From Bacillota bacterium (lineage in GTDB: Bacteria; Bacillota; Clostridia; Tissierellales; Sedimentibacteraceae), in the NCBI GenBank assembly GCA_023386345.1, contig JAEWJT010000017.1:1-64000 (forward strand): a stretch of DNA of 64,000 nucleotides, written 5' to 3'. Below are positions 25,753 through 34,332 of this stretch, one piece after another (the first letter of the stretch is position 1; the number at the start of each line of letters is the position of its first letter). The translations under genes and the position numbers were made by a program. The notes under the pieces are model-generated. The model was given only the letters and a program-made list of their open reading frames with translations, was not told the origin of the DNA and did no database searches.

Positions 25753-26181
25753 TTGCAATGTATAAATGCCACAATAGAAAATAGCGAAGATGTATATCAT
25801 CTGTTATGTGAACTTGAGCATATCGAATTAGATAAGGCATCGTTTGAAGAAATTTTTAGGAAGAATGTTATTAATCCTGACATACACTATCTTTTAGCTA
25901 TGGATAATCAAAACATCATAGGCTTTGCAAGTCTGCACATACAGAGCTTATTGCATCATGTGAGTAAGGTTGCTGAGATACAAGAGATTGTTGTCAGTAA
26001 ACATTATCAGGGACAAGGTGTTGGTCAAATACTTTTTAATAGACTTAAAGAAATAGCAATTGAAAATGAATGTGCTTTGCTAGAAGTATGCTGTAATCAA
26101 ATTCGTGAAAAGAGTCACGAATTTTACTTAAAACAGAACATGAAAAATAGTCATTATAAATTTACTTTAAGCCTAAGATAA
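25753..26181 (+). CDS. GNAT family N-acetyltransferase
   Basis: A GNAT protein of about 142 residues with the acetyl-CoA loop HYQGQGVGQILFNRLKEIA and a strand ALLEVCCNQIREKSHEFYLK. I choose TTG 25753 because GGAGG is 8 nt upstream; ATG 25738 overlaps that SD and is a poor start. The following methyltransferase gene begins 40 nt after its stop. The acceptor substrate is unknown. Confidence 0.83.
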   Translation: MQCINATIENSEDVYHLLCELEHIELDKASFEEIFRKNVINPDIHYLLAMDNQNIIGFASLHIQSLLHHVSKVAEIQEIVVSKHYQGQGVGQILFNRLKEIAIENECALLEVCCNQIREKSHEFYLKQNMKNSHYKFTLSLR

Positions 26182-26220
26182 TAGCTTTAGCTATGGAGGA
26201 TTAAATTTGGGGTGCTGATT

Positions 26221-26937
26221 ATGAATGAACAAGTAAAATCGTATCACGAGTGTTTGGATAAGCCTTGGAGCAAAATATTTTACAAAATTGTTGAAAATCA
26301 ATTAAGCAATGTAAAAGGTTTGAAAGTATTAGATTTTGGAAATGGATTTGGAATACTATCCAATAGCTTAGCCAAGGATAATGAGGTTGTTGGCATAGAG
26401 CCAAATGTTGAAATGGTAGAGAATAGGCTGCAAGATAATAAATACCTCCAAATAACAGGTGGAATTGATAAATTAAGAGAATTGGACAGTAAGAGTTTTG
26501 ATGTAATTATCTGTCACAATGTTTTAGAATATGCTTTAGAACGTATTGATATAATTAATGAATTTCACCGAATATTAAAAGCTGATGGTTTTATATCCAT
26601 TATAAAACATAACTATAATGGCAAGATAATGCAAAAGGTAGTTTTTGAAAACAATGTAGATGATGCTCTTTCAATACTTAATGGTGGTGATAGTATCGCA
26701 CAAAGTTTTGGCAAAGTCAATTATTATGATAATTTGGATATTTTAAAATGGAAAGATGGATTTATTATTGATAAAACTTATGGGATACGTACATTTTGGG
26801 CTTTGCAGCAAAATAATGATATTAAGTATGACTTATTTTGGCAAAATAAAATGCTAAAAGTCGAGCTTGCAGTATCTGAGATAGATGATTTTATAAAAAT
26901 TTCATTTTACAATCATCTTATAATTAGAAAATCATAA
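26221..26937 (+). CDS. Class I SAM-dependent methyltransferase
   Basis: A 238-residue methyltransferase. Motif I is VLDFGNGFGILSNSLA at about 40-55, the acidic end of strand 2 is VVGIEPNVEMVE, and motif IV is FDVIICHNVLEYALER. The C-terminal half is less typical and may determine the acceptor, which is unknown. ATG 26221 is preceded by GGGGTG; GTG 26212 is an alternative start after GGAGG. The next GNAT gene starts 19 bp after its stop, so the two may be cotranscribed. Confidence 0.85.
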   Translation: MNEQVKSYHECLDKPWSKIFYKIVENQLSNVKGLKVLDFGNGFGILSNSLAKDNEVVGIEPNVEMVENRLQDNKYLQITGGIDKLRELDSKSFDVIICHNVLEYALERIDIINEFHRILKADGFISIIKHNYNGKIMQKVVFENNVDDALSILNGGDSIAQSFGKVNYYDNLDILKWKDGFIIDKTYGIRTFWALQQNNDIKYDLFWQNKMLKVELAVSEIDDFIKISFYNHLIIRKS

Positions 26938-26956
26938 CACTATAGGAGAAAAACAT

Positions 26957-27466
26957 ATGGAATTAGTTATACCAAGTGAAGAATATTATCAATCATATAT
27001 TGAAGCAATGGAAGAATATAAACAGAATAATATTGATACATATGACTTTTGGGAAATATCAAAAGATGAGTTATTAAAAAAAATGGAAAACTATAGGACA
27101 GGAAATAATTTACCTGAAGGCTATGTAAAAGCAACATACTTTTGGTTGGTAGACAATGATAAGTTTATAGGTGAAATATCTATTAGACATAGCTTGACCG
27201 ATTCATTGTTAAGATTTGGGGGAAATATAGGATATGGTATTAGATACTCACACTGGAATAAGGGCATTGGTACAATAATGCTATCAAAAGCTTTAGTTTA
27301 TGCTAAAGAAGTTTTAGGACTTAATAAAGTTTTAATCACCTGCAATGATAACAATTTTGGTTCGGCACGAGTCATAGAAAAAAATGGAGGAATACTGCAA
27401 GATAAAATTATAAACACAATAGATGGTGTCGATAGATTATCAAGAAGATATTGGATAGAATTATAA
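26957..27466 (+). CDS. GNAT family N-acetyltransferase
   Basis: A 169-residue GNAT protein of the type with GEISIRHSLTDSLLRFGGN in the central sheet, then the acetyl-CoA binding HWNKGIGTIMLSKAL and a C-terminal NNFGSARVIEKNGG segment, as in ribosomal-protein or small-molecule acetyltransferases. Its acceptor is unknown. It follows the methyltransferase gene by 19 bp with an AGGAGA SD, suggesting cotranscription. Confidence 0.87.
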   Translation: MELVIPSEEYYQSYIEAMEEYKQNNIDTYDFWEISKDELLKKMENYRTGNNLPEGYVKATYFWLVDNDKFIGEISIRHSLTDSLLRFGGNIGYGIRYSHWNKGIGTIMLSKALVYAKEVLGLNKVLITCNDNNFGSARVIEKNGGILQDKIINTIDGVDRLSRRYWIEL

Positions 27467-27499
27467 TTTGTTGTGGTTTTTTACTTCATATAAAATTAT

Positions 27500-27515
27500 T
27501 GTTTCACGTGAAACA
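27500..27515. promoter_or_regulatory. parS: parS site 4
   Basis: TGTTTCACGTGAAACA, the fourth perfect parS palindrome, lies between the GNAT gene and a VOC pseudogene, 2.8 kb after site 3. Sites 1 to 4 together span 7.8 kb. Confidence 0.92.
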
Positions 27516-27592
27516 ATTAATAAAAAAATATTTAAAACTATTGAAAATTAAGTGTTTAGAATGATTGACTAATTGATAAATTTGGGAAATTA

Positions 27593-27946
27593 ATGATTTG
27601 TGTTAAAGACCTTAAAGTGGTTGAAGATTTTTTGGTAGACAAAATAGGTTTCGCAAAGCTTAAAGCCGATACGTATGAAGTAGTTATTCTTTAAGTTGGG
27701 GTTACTCCAAATAGTATATCTGATGCAAGTATTGTATTTGCTTGATAGGAGTGTTGTTGAAAAAATATCACCAAAGCTTTTTAAATGTACCATCTGTTTT
27801 ACTTTTTAGTTATGATATAAAAAATATGAGAGACAGACTTGTTAATAATGGAATAAATTTAGCTGAAGTTGTGAAAATCTGTTGTATATTTACGTTTAAT
27901 TTTTAAGATGTTGAAGATAATTATTTTGCAGTTCAAGAAATAATAT
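27593..27946 (+). pseudogene. Decayed VOC (glyoxalase-fold) gene
   Basis: The region starts with an ATG at 27593 and reads MICVKDLKVVEDFLVDKIGF, a VOC N-terminus, but stops at a TAA near 27692. Downstream, in other frames, fragments such as IKNMRDRLVNNGINLAEVV and VEDNYFAVQEI match the typical VOC second half, separated by several stops and frameshifts. The sequence ends at the upstream side of the HEPN-like gene. It is therefore a multiply disrupted gene remnant. Confidence 0.72.
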
Positions 27947-28010
27947 GAATATTTTAAAGAAAACAAGTTCTAACAAACAACAAAAAAATATTATAAAGAG
28001 GGCGTTTGAT

Positions 28011-29561
28011 ATGAATTTAATTGATAATGGTTTAGATTCATTTAAAAAAGCATTTGATAAACTATGCTCATTGAATAAGGAGTATTCTGAGAAAGAAAAA
28101 TATATTCTTAAGGATATTATATTAGAATTTCATCACTCATTTGAGGTTCTTTTTAAAGATCTACTAAGTAGAAAAGATAACGCTTTGCTTTATTCAGATT
28201 TAGAAAAATATTATAATAATAAGTTTGATATTTTAATAAATCCTAATAAACAATCACAGGGTATACATACAATAACATTTATGCAAGCTTTCAAAAGAGT
28301 GATTATTTCTAATAACATAAAAGTAGATAATTTTTGTTATCAAAATGTGTTGAAATTCAATGACTTAAGGAATTCATTAACCCATAGTGAAACGAAAATT
28401 GAACCTCGGCAAATTCGTGTGTTAATAGCAAATATACTATTTAATATATTGCCAATACTAGAGTACATTAGCGAATTCAAAAGTTATATAGAAGAAAAAT
28501 CAGTTTTAGATAATTTGAAAAAAATATACTTTATCCGTGACGAATGGATGTTACATAATATAATTTATTTGATAAGTTATATTAACCAAAAAGAAATGAA
28601 AGACACTGAGGTATTAAAATACAAGAGATCGTTACAAGATATTGGTTATATTGAAATTGAAAAATCAGATTATAATTATATATCAGAGAATGAATATATA
28701 TTAAGTAAATTTGAAGAAGAATTTTATGGAAGGGGAATTTCAGAATATTCTTATAGAAAAATTGATAAAGACAATCCATATATAATGGAGTTGATAGCAG
28801 AAGAAGAGGTTATTGAACTAACCACAATTAACATATTAAATAGAAAAATAACATACAATTTATCTATTTTATTATCTGTATTTGATGGAGATGATTGTGA
28901 TTTTACTAAAGATAGTTTTAAGGAAATAGAGAGTATGTACAATAAGCTAAGTTCGAGAAATAAACTTAATATTGGATTAAATATGAAGAAAATTGAAAAT
29001 ATTATTGAACAGTACGAAAGCTTTTTTAATAAAGAAAGAAGAAATAAAAAAATTGTAAACATACCGCTTATATATTCATTTAATAAAACTCTTAACTTTG
29101 ATCATTATTTTTATGAGTACTCAGAAAATGGCAAATATAAATTTACATTAACAACGAAGTACTATTTAGAAACAATGAAATCATTATTTAATGATGATAA
29201 CATAATATTCTCGCAGGATTCTAAATTTAAACAATATGTGTCCACTAAAGTTGAAAATGAGGTAGAGAATTTCATTTGCTCTAATACGTGGGACTTCTTT
29301 TGGGAGAATTTAATGGGTAGTTGGGGTGATTGGGGGACAGTCGATAATATTAGTGAAATTCAATTTTATGGTATAGACGCTATTTGCGATATTGTGAGTT
29401 TAAATGAGTTTACAATTTGGAGTGGTATTGAGATTGGCACAGAATACTATACTGATCATGAATTCTATTGGAATGGAAGTCGTTATTTATATATTAGTCT
29501 AAAAGTTTATTTAGATGAAGATGAAGAGATACGGTTAAGTGAGTTAAAGATTTTGGATTAG
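28011..29561 (+). CDS. Large uncharacterised protein with HEPN-like RNase motif
   Basis: A protein of about 516 residues that I cannot place in a named family. The N-terminal 150 residues are helical (ILEFHHSFEVLFKDLL) and contain FNDLRNSLTHSE at about 119-130. This R-N-x3-H signature is that of HEPN-domain ribonucleases. The long C-terminal part is acidic and ends with tryptophan-rich, beta-rich segments such as WENLMGSWGDWGTVD. I choose ATG 28011, with AGAGGG 8 nt upstream, over ATG 27945, which overlaps the pseudogene and lacks an SD. HEPN proteins often act in defence or stress; that role is inference here. Confidence 0.68.
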   Translation: MNLIDNGLDSFKKAFDKLCSLNKEYSEKEKYILKDIILEFHHSFEVLFKDLLSRKDNALLYSDLEKYYNNKFDILINPNKQSQGIHTITFMQAFKRVIISNNIKVDNFCYQNVLKFNDLRNSLTHSETKIEPRQIRVLIANILFNILPILEYISEFKSYIEEKSVLDNLKKIYFIRDEWMLHNIIYLISYINQKEMKDTEVLKYKRSLQDIGYIEIEKSDYNYISENEYILSKFEEEFYGRGISEYSYRKIDKDNPYIMELIAEEEVIELTTINILNRKITYNLSILLSVFDGDDCDFTKDSFKEIESMYNKLSSRNKLNIGLNMKKIENIIEQYESFFNKERRNKKIVNIPLIYSFNKTLNFDHYFYEYSENGKYKFTLTTKYYLETMKSLFNDDNIIFSQDSKFKQYVSTKVENEVENFICSNTWDFFWENLMGSWGDWGTVDNISEIQFYGIDAICDIVSLNEFTIWSGIEIGTEYYTDHEFYWNGSRYLYISLKVYLDEDEEIRLSELKILD

Positions 29562-29699
29562 CAATTATTTTTTGTTGTACTCCTAAAACTAATGTTTTGC
29601 ATGAAATATTAATAATAGAGATTGATAATAATATTTATATGGTAGTATTTAAACAGCTAGTACAATGATATTATAATAAAATAAAAAAGGAAAAACAAA

Positions 29700-30182
29700 A
29701 TGGAAGATTTAAGAAATAAGCTAAGTGTACTTTCGAAGATTGCAAAAAAATTAAATAATAAAGATGCTACATGGGCTGTAGGAGCTTCTATGTTATTGTA
29801 TTTTAAAGGAATTGTGCCTGAATTTAATGATATAGATATAATGGTTGCTGAAGAAGATGCAGAGAATTTAAAAGATATTTTATTGTCTCTAGGAAATATG
29901 CAGACATCCAGTCCAAATTTTAAATGCAGGTCAAAATGTTTTTGGAAGTTCAATGTCGATGGTGTTGATATTGATGTAATGGCTGGATTTAGTATTATCG
30001 ACAATGATAAGGAATATTATTTTCCATTAAAGGCGGAAGATATTAAAGATTATACAGAAGTTGATGGAGTAAAAATTCCTTTACAATCTATTGAAGAATG
30101 GCGAAGATATTATAAATTGATGGGTAGAGACACAAAAGTAAATATGATTGATGTATGGCTGAAAACACAGAGTTTTTTATAA
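29700..30182 (+). CDS. Nucleotidyltransferase-fold protein
   Basis: A 160-residue protein with the DNA polymerase beta-like nucleotidyltransferase pattern: VGASMLLYFKGIVPEFND, then the DID pair in NDIDIMV at about 42-46, and the third acidic position in VDGVDIDVMAG. This matches small AbiEii or MNT-like transferases that put nucleotides on RNA, proteins or antibiotics. It lies 138 bp after the HEPN-motif gene and before a kinase-fold gene. AAAAAGG is about 8 nt before the ATG. Target unknown. Confidence 0.75.
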   Translation: MEDLRNKLSVLSKIAKKLNNKDATWAVGASMLLYFKGIVPEFNDIDIMVAEEDAENLKDILLSLGNMQTSSPNFKCRSKCFWKFNVDGVDIDVMAGFSIIDNDKEYYFPLKAEDIKDYTEVDGVKIPLQSIEEWRRYYKLMGRDTKVNMIDVWLKTQSFL

Positions 30183-30280
30183 GAAAACAGATAAAAATTT
30201 ATGTTTTGAAAATATAACAAAGTGACATTTTTAAGACTTTATTATATTGTTTTTACAAAATCTTATTAAGAGGTTATTCT

Positions 30281-31252
30281 ATGAATGATATTATTAAAAA
30301 AGATTTAAAAGATAGCTATGGCATAGTATGTGAAGAAATTATACCTGTGACAGGTGGGTGGCTGAATAAGAAATGGAAGGTTTCTTCTGATAAAGGAGAT
30401 TTGCTTATTAAGCAGTATAGCAATGAACGATTTAGCATAGATCAATTAAAACTAATTGAATCTGCACTGCAGCGACAGATTATTCTTGAAAAAGAGGGCA
30501 TTTCTTGTCCTCGTATATGGCAATATAAGAGTAGAGCCATTCGTTTTTTAGATAATGAAATATCGTATATGGTTATGGAGTTTTGTCAGGGTAAGGTAGA
30601 GAAGCCAAATACAATATCGATAGAACAAATGCAAAGTCTTGGCAGTACCTGTGCATTAATTCATAAAGCTTTTTCAAAAATACCATTGCAGTCGGTTAAG
30701 GGCTTTCCAATTGATAATGAAAAGTTAATCAATTCATTGTGGACTAATTACTATAGCTGTATGGAAGAATGTTCATCAGACCTCTCAGAAGAATATAAAA
30801 AAGCTATTTTTGCACAAGAAGCTATATTGAACAAGCTTACAAATGAATTTTTTGATAGATTACCAAGGGGAATTGCCCACGAAGATTTTACTCCTGATAA
30901 TATGCTGTTTCACGCAGATTGTGTATCGGCAATAATTGATTTTGACCGCAACCATTACAGTTATATTTGGCATGATATAGGAAGAGCAATATTGTCCTTT
31001 GCATTAGAAGATGGTAAAATAAATATAGAAAAAATAAATGCTTTTATTAAGGGTTATTCACAGCATTTGAAACTTACCTTGTTTGATGTTGCAGATTCCT
31101 TGAGATTATCATGGTGTATTGAAATACCGTGGTGGATACAGCCAAGCTATATCAAAGTTGCTTCAGAAAAAGTAAGTCGTTTCAAAAACGAAATGTTATG
31201 GCTAACTGAAAACTGGTTTAAAATAAATTCGCTGCTGTTATTGAATGATTAA
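30281..31252 (+). CDS. Aminoglycoside phosphotransferase-fold kinase
   Basis: A 323-residue protein with an APH/choline-kinase fold. The nucleotide lobe has LIKQYSNERF with the conserved lysine; the catalytic loop is HEDFTPDNMLFH at about 205-216 and the metal-binding acid is in IIDFDRNHYSYIWHDIGRA. Members phosphorylate antibiotics, choline, sugars or spore-coat components (CotS). No resistance function can be claimed. AAGAGG is the SD. Confidence 0.83.
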   Translation: MNDIIKKDLKDSYGIVCEEIIPVTGGWLNKKWKVSSDKGDLLIKQYSNERFSIDQLKLIESALQRQIILEKEGISCPRIWQYKSRAIRFLDNEISYMVMEFCQGKVEKPNTISIEQMQSLGSTCALIHKAFSKIPLQSVKGFPIDNEKLINSLWTNYYSCMEECSSDLSEEYKKAIFAQEAILNKLTNEFFDRLPRGIAHEDFTPDNMLFHADCVSAIIDFDRNHYSYIWHDIGRAILSFALEDGKINIEKINAFIKGYSQHLKLTLFDVADSLRLSWCIEIPWWIQPSYIKVASEKVSRFKNEMLWLTENWFKINSLLLLND

Positions 31253-31354
31253 AAAGTATAAGAGCTATATAAAATGTTTTATGTTAATGCGGACAATCAA
31301 TAGAAATTTTTATATTTGATATGTAAAAATTAATAATTTGAGGAGGAAAATAAT

Positions 31355-31774
31355 ATGTCATTGAGTGTATTTTCAGAAAAAGAAGAAATACCATGTGATG
31401 AAAGGCTAGGAGAAGTTTTAAAGGATAATAAACTGGTTTGGTATAAAATTTTAGAGCATATGGAAAATAACTATAGAGATATTGTATATGAGTGGAAATT
31501 TTATAGTAAACAGTCTGGCTGGACATTTGTAATAAAAAGTAAAAAACGCACTATTTTATATCTAATACCTCAAGACGGATTTTTAAAAGCAAATTTTGTA
31601 TTTGGAGAAAAAGCTGTTGCAGAAGCTGAAAAAGTAGATATTCCTCAAAATATAATTGACACTATTAGAGAAGCTAAATGTTATGCAGAGGGATGTTCTT
31701 TTATGCTAGATGTTAGAACAGATAAAGATTTAAAGCATATTGAAAGTTTGGTTAAAATTAAATTTGATAACTAA
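31355..31774 (+). CDS. DUF3788-type protein
   Basis: A 139-residue cytosolic protein with the layout of DUF3788: YEWKFYSKQSGWTFVIKSK, then RTILYLIPQDGFLKANFVFG, and a C-terminal AKCYAEGCSFMLDVRT. The function of this family is unknown. GAGGAGGAAA gives a strong SD. It stands alone in this stretch. Confidence 0.78.
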   Translation: MSLSVFSEKEEIPCDERLGEVLKDNKLVWYKILEHMENNYRDIVYEWKFYSKQSGWTFVIKSKKRTILYLIPQDGFLKANFVFGEKAVAEAEKVDIPQNIIDTIREAKCYAEGCSFMLDVRTDKDLKHIESLVKIKFDN

Positions 31775-31984
31775 ATAAACAGTATAGTGTAATGACAGAA
31801 CAATGATGTCAAATAACTTATTGATTTGCCGGTAAGTTAAATGATATAGATAATTGAGAAGCTAATAAACTGATTGTTTAAATTAAGACGTTTTAAAGGT
31901 TAAATGTGTAAAATAATATTAATTGACGAAGATGTATATAAATATCAACTTAAAGTGACTAGCATTTTATATATGAGGTGAGCA

Positions 31985-32293
31985 ATGCAAGAATTTAAGA
32001 AATTAGTTAGGGATAAAATTCCTGACATTATAAGGCAACAGGGAGAAATTCCATCTGTAGAAATCTTGTCTGATGATGAATACTTGATTGAACTAGATAA
32101 AAAGCTTTTTGAGGAAGTAAAGGAATATCAAGAAAGTAAAGAAATAGAAGAATTAGCTGATATTTTAGAAGTTATACACGCTATATGTGAAGCAAGAAAC
32201 TGTACTTTGTCTGAATTAGAAAAAATAAGACAAGAAAAATTCAGTAAACGTGGAGGTTTCTCAAAGAAATATTTTTTAATATCAAAGAGGTAA
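31985..32293 (+). CDS. MazG-like / phosphoribosyl-ATP pyrophosphohydrolase-like protein
   Basis: A 102-residue all-alpha NTP pyrophosphohydrolase-like protein. It starts with KLVRDKIPDIIRQQG, and the E-x-x-E...E-x-x-D metal-binding motif is visible as KLFEEVKEYQ and EELADILEVIHAI. It resembles predicted house-cleaning hydrolases rather than HisE itself. GAGGTGAG is the SD. The nucleosidase gene begins 4 bp after its stop codon, so both are probably translated from one mRNA and may share nucleotide or nucleoside salvage. Confidence 0.85.
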   Translation: MQEFKKLVRDKIPDIIRQQGEIPSVEILSDDEYLIELDKKLFEEVKEYQESKEIEELADILEVIHAICEARNCTLSELEKIRQEKFSKRGGFSKKYFLISKR

Positions 32294-32297
32294 GCAT

Positions 32298-32993
32298 ATG
32301 CAAAAAATAGGTATAATTTGTGCTGGTGACGAAGAACTTAAACCGTTCTTGTCGCATATAGAGAGCCCTGTTGTGACAGAAAAAGCTATGTTAAAATTTT
32401 ATGAGGGTACTATAAACGGAGTATCAATTGTTGCACTCTATAGCGGAGTTTGTAAAGTAAATGCGGCTATTGCCACTCAAATATTGATAGATACATATTG
32501 TGTTGATTCAATTATAAATGCGGGTACAGCAGGGGGCATGGATGAAAGCATAAATCTTTTGGATACTGTAATTTCAACTCAAGCTGCATATCATGATGTT
32601 GATGATGGAGTATTAACTGAATTTCATCCTTGGATGTCTAGTGTATATTTCAATGCTGATGAAAACCTTCTAAATATAGCAAAGGTCATTTCTGAAAAAA
32701 ATAAAAAAATATATTTAGGACGGATGGTAACGGGAGAAAAATTTATTGAAGATAATATGCGTGATGTTATAAACGAAAAATATTTACCACTATCAGTTGA
32801 TATGGAAACCGCAAGTATCGCTCATGTATGTTATGCAAATAAAATTCCTTTTATTTCAATACGCTCCATCACGGATACTGCAACGAATTCAGGTATAGAA
32901 AATTTTGAAAAGAATTGCAAACAGGCTTCTATTGTCACAAAAGATATCGTTTTGGATTTTTTGAAAGAATTATGTTATAGTTGTGTTAAATGA
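32298..32993 (+). CDS. mtnN: 5'-methylthioadenosine/S-adenosylhomocysteine nucleosidase
   Basis: A 231-residue nucleoside phosphorylase-fold enzyme that cleaves MTA or SAH to adenine and a ribosyl thiol. Characteristic segments are KIGIICAGDEELKPF at the N-terminus, GVCKVNAAIATQILID, INAGTAGG and the catalytic region LSVDMETASIAHVC and SIRSITDTA. Its ATG lies 4 bp after the preceding stop, with AGAGGTAAG as SD. It fits recycling of SAM by-products from the methyltransferases of the cell. Confidence 0.9.
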   Translation: MQKIGIICAGDEELKPFLSHIESPVVTEKAMLKFYEGTINGVSIVALYSGVCKVNAAIATQILIDTYCVDSIINAGTAGGMDESINLLDTVISTQAAYHDVDDGVLTEFHPWMSSVYFNADENLLNIAKVISEKNKKIYLGRMVTGEKFIEDNMRDVINEKYLPLSVDMETASIAHVCYANKIPFISIRSITDTATNSGIENFEKNCKQASIVTKDIVLDFLKELCYSCVK

Positions 32994-33060
32994 GCATAAT
33001 AAGAATTCAGAGGATAAAAATAGTACAAATTATTTTATTTGAGAAAGAGAGGTTAAGCAC

Positions 33061-33306
33061 GTGATATGCCCATATTGCAGCAAGGAAATGGAACAGGGTG
33101 TAATAGAAAATCAAAACGAGATAGCTTGGAAAGCTAAACGTCACTTATTTGGAAATGCTGAATTTCATAAAGGTTCAGTAGTGTTGTCAAAACACTCTTT
33201 TTTAAAAGGCTCTGCTGTAGTTTCACACCTTTGCAGAGAATGTGAGAAAGTCATTATAGATTATAAGGACGATAAATGCGATTTTAACAGAGAAAAATCA
33301 GAGTAG
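33061..33306 (+). CDS. Small zinc-ribbon protein (PF20097-like)
   Basis: An 81-residue protein with two CxxC knuckles, MICPYCSKEME at the N-terminus and HLCRECEKVII near residue 60, expected to bind one zinc. Between them is a hydrophilic stretch with KRHLFGNAEF. The function is unknown. Translation starts at GTG 33061, with AGAGAGG about 8 nt upstream. It is the last gene before yedF. Confidence 0.78.
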   Translation: MICPYCSKEMEQGVIENQNEIAWKAKRHLFGNAEFHKGSVVLSKHSFLKGSAVVSHLCRECEKVIIDYKDDKCDFNREKSE

Positions 33307-33372
33307 TATAAATTAAAAAAATAATAAAAATTATATAAAATAACTTTATTTAAGAAAGGGATAAATGATAAA

Positions 33373-34002
33373 ATGAATACAATAGACGCAAGAAAATTAA
33401 ACTGTCCTCAACCACTAATATTAACTAAAAATGCTTTAGAGGAAGGACAAAATGAAATTTTAGTATTAATAGATACTGATACAGCAAAGCAAAATATAAC
33501 TAAATATTGCAGTAAAATGGGATATAATACAGAACTTACAGAACAAGATGGTCATACTGTAATAAAAATAAATAAAGCACTGTCTAGTAGCTCTCAAACA
33601 ACTGCGACTTCTAAAGAATTGAGTGATATTAGCGAAACTAAAATTATATTACAAGAATCTGATAAGAAAAAAGTATATTTCATAGGAACTAATATTCTTG
33701 GCTCAGGTTCAGAAGATTTAGGCAAGCTCTTAATGAAAGGCTTTATTTACACTATAACACAGGTTAAACCATATCCAGAGGCTATTATATTTTTAAATAG
33801 CGGAGTTAAATTGGCATGTGAAAATTCTGATTCAATAGATGACCTAAGCAAGTTGCTACAAGCTGGTACGAGAATTGTTTCATGTGGAACATGCTTAGAT
33901 TTTTATCAAATAAAAGATAAATTAAAAGTTGGCGAAATTACTAATATGTATGATATAGTAGAGACAATATCAGCTTCAAACAATGTTATAAGTATTGGTT
34001 AA
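33373..34002 (+). CDS. yedF: Selenium metabolism protein YedF
   Basis: A 209-residue two-domain protein. The N-terminal TusA-like domain has NTIDARKLNCPQPLILTK with the CPxP motif at about 10-13. The C-terminal DsrE/F-like domain has YFIGTNILGSGSEDLGKLLM and the cysteine segment GTRIVSCGTCLDFYQIKD. YedF is associated with selenium utilisation and usually clusters with a class V aminotransferase, here found at 18409. Its reaction is not established. The DUF951 gene begins 15 bp downstream. Confidence 0.92.
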   Translation: MNTIDARKLNCPQPLILTKNALEEGQNEILVLIDTDTAKQNITKYCSKMGYNTELTEQDGHTVIKINKALSSSSQTTATSKELSDISETKIILQESDKKKVYFIGTNILGSGSEDLGKLLMKGFIYTITQVKPYPEAIIFLNSGVKLACENSDSIDDLSKLLQAGTRIVSCGTCLDFYQIKDKLKVGEITNMYDIVETISASNNVISIG

Positions 34003-34017
34003 ATAGGAGATGATGTT

Positions 34018-34218
34018 ATGCCAATGCCTTTAAATGTTGGAGATATAGTAAAATTAAAAAAACCACACCCATGTGGAGGATATAATTGGGAAATATTAAG
34101 AGTTGGTGCTGACTTTAGGATAAAATGCACTACCTGCGACAGACAGGTTTGGTTACCTAGAAGCGAGGTAGAAAGACGCATAAAAGAAGTTATCTCCTCT
34201 GCGAAAGATGATGATTAG
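34018..34218 (+). CDS. DUF951 family protein
   Basis: A 66-residue protein that matches DUF951: GDIVKLKKPHPCGGYNWEI, then RVGADFRIKCTTCDRQVWLP with a CxxC, and a C-terminal helix. The fold is a small SH3-like barrel and the function is unknown. It often sits in this origin-proximal block of Firmicutes near yedF or serS, as here. TAGGAGATGATG provides the SD. Confidence 0.9.
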   Translation: MPMPLNVGDIVKLKKPHPCGGYNWEILRVGADFRIKCTTCDRQVWLPRSEVERRIKEVISSAKDDD

Positions 34219-34332
34219 AAAAATTTATTAAAAAAAATATAATAAATACAAATAGAAAAACATAATTCAGAGCCAGTTAAAAAACTAAGTATATCTGAAT
34301 ACTTAAATCAGTAATTAAAATGGAGGACTTGC

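Noticed and set aside
30281..31252. Aminoglycoside resistance gene
   Set aside because: The APH fold is clear, but many members phosphorylate choline, sugars or homoserine; no specific resistance subfamily can be read.
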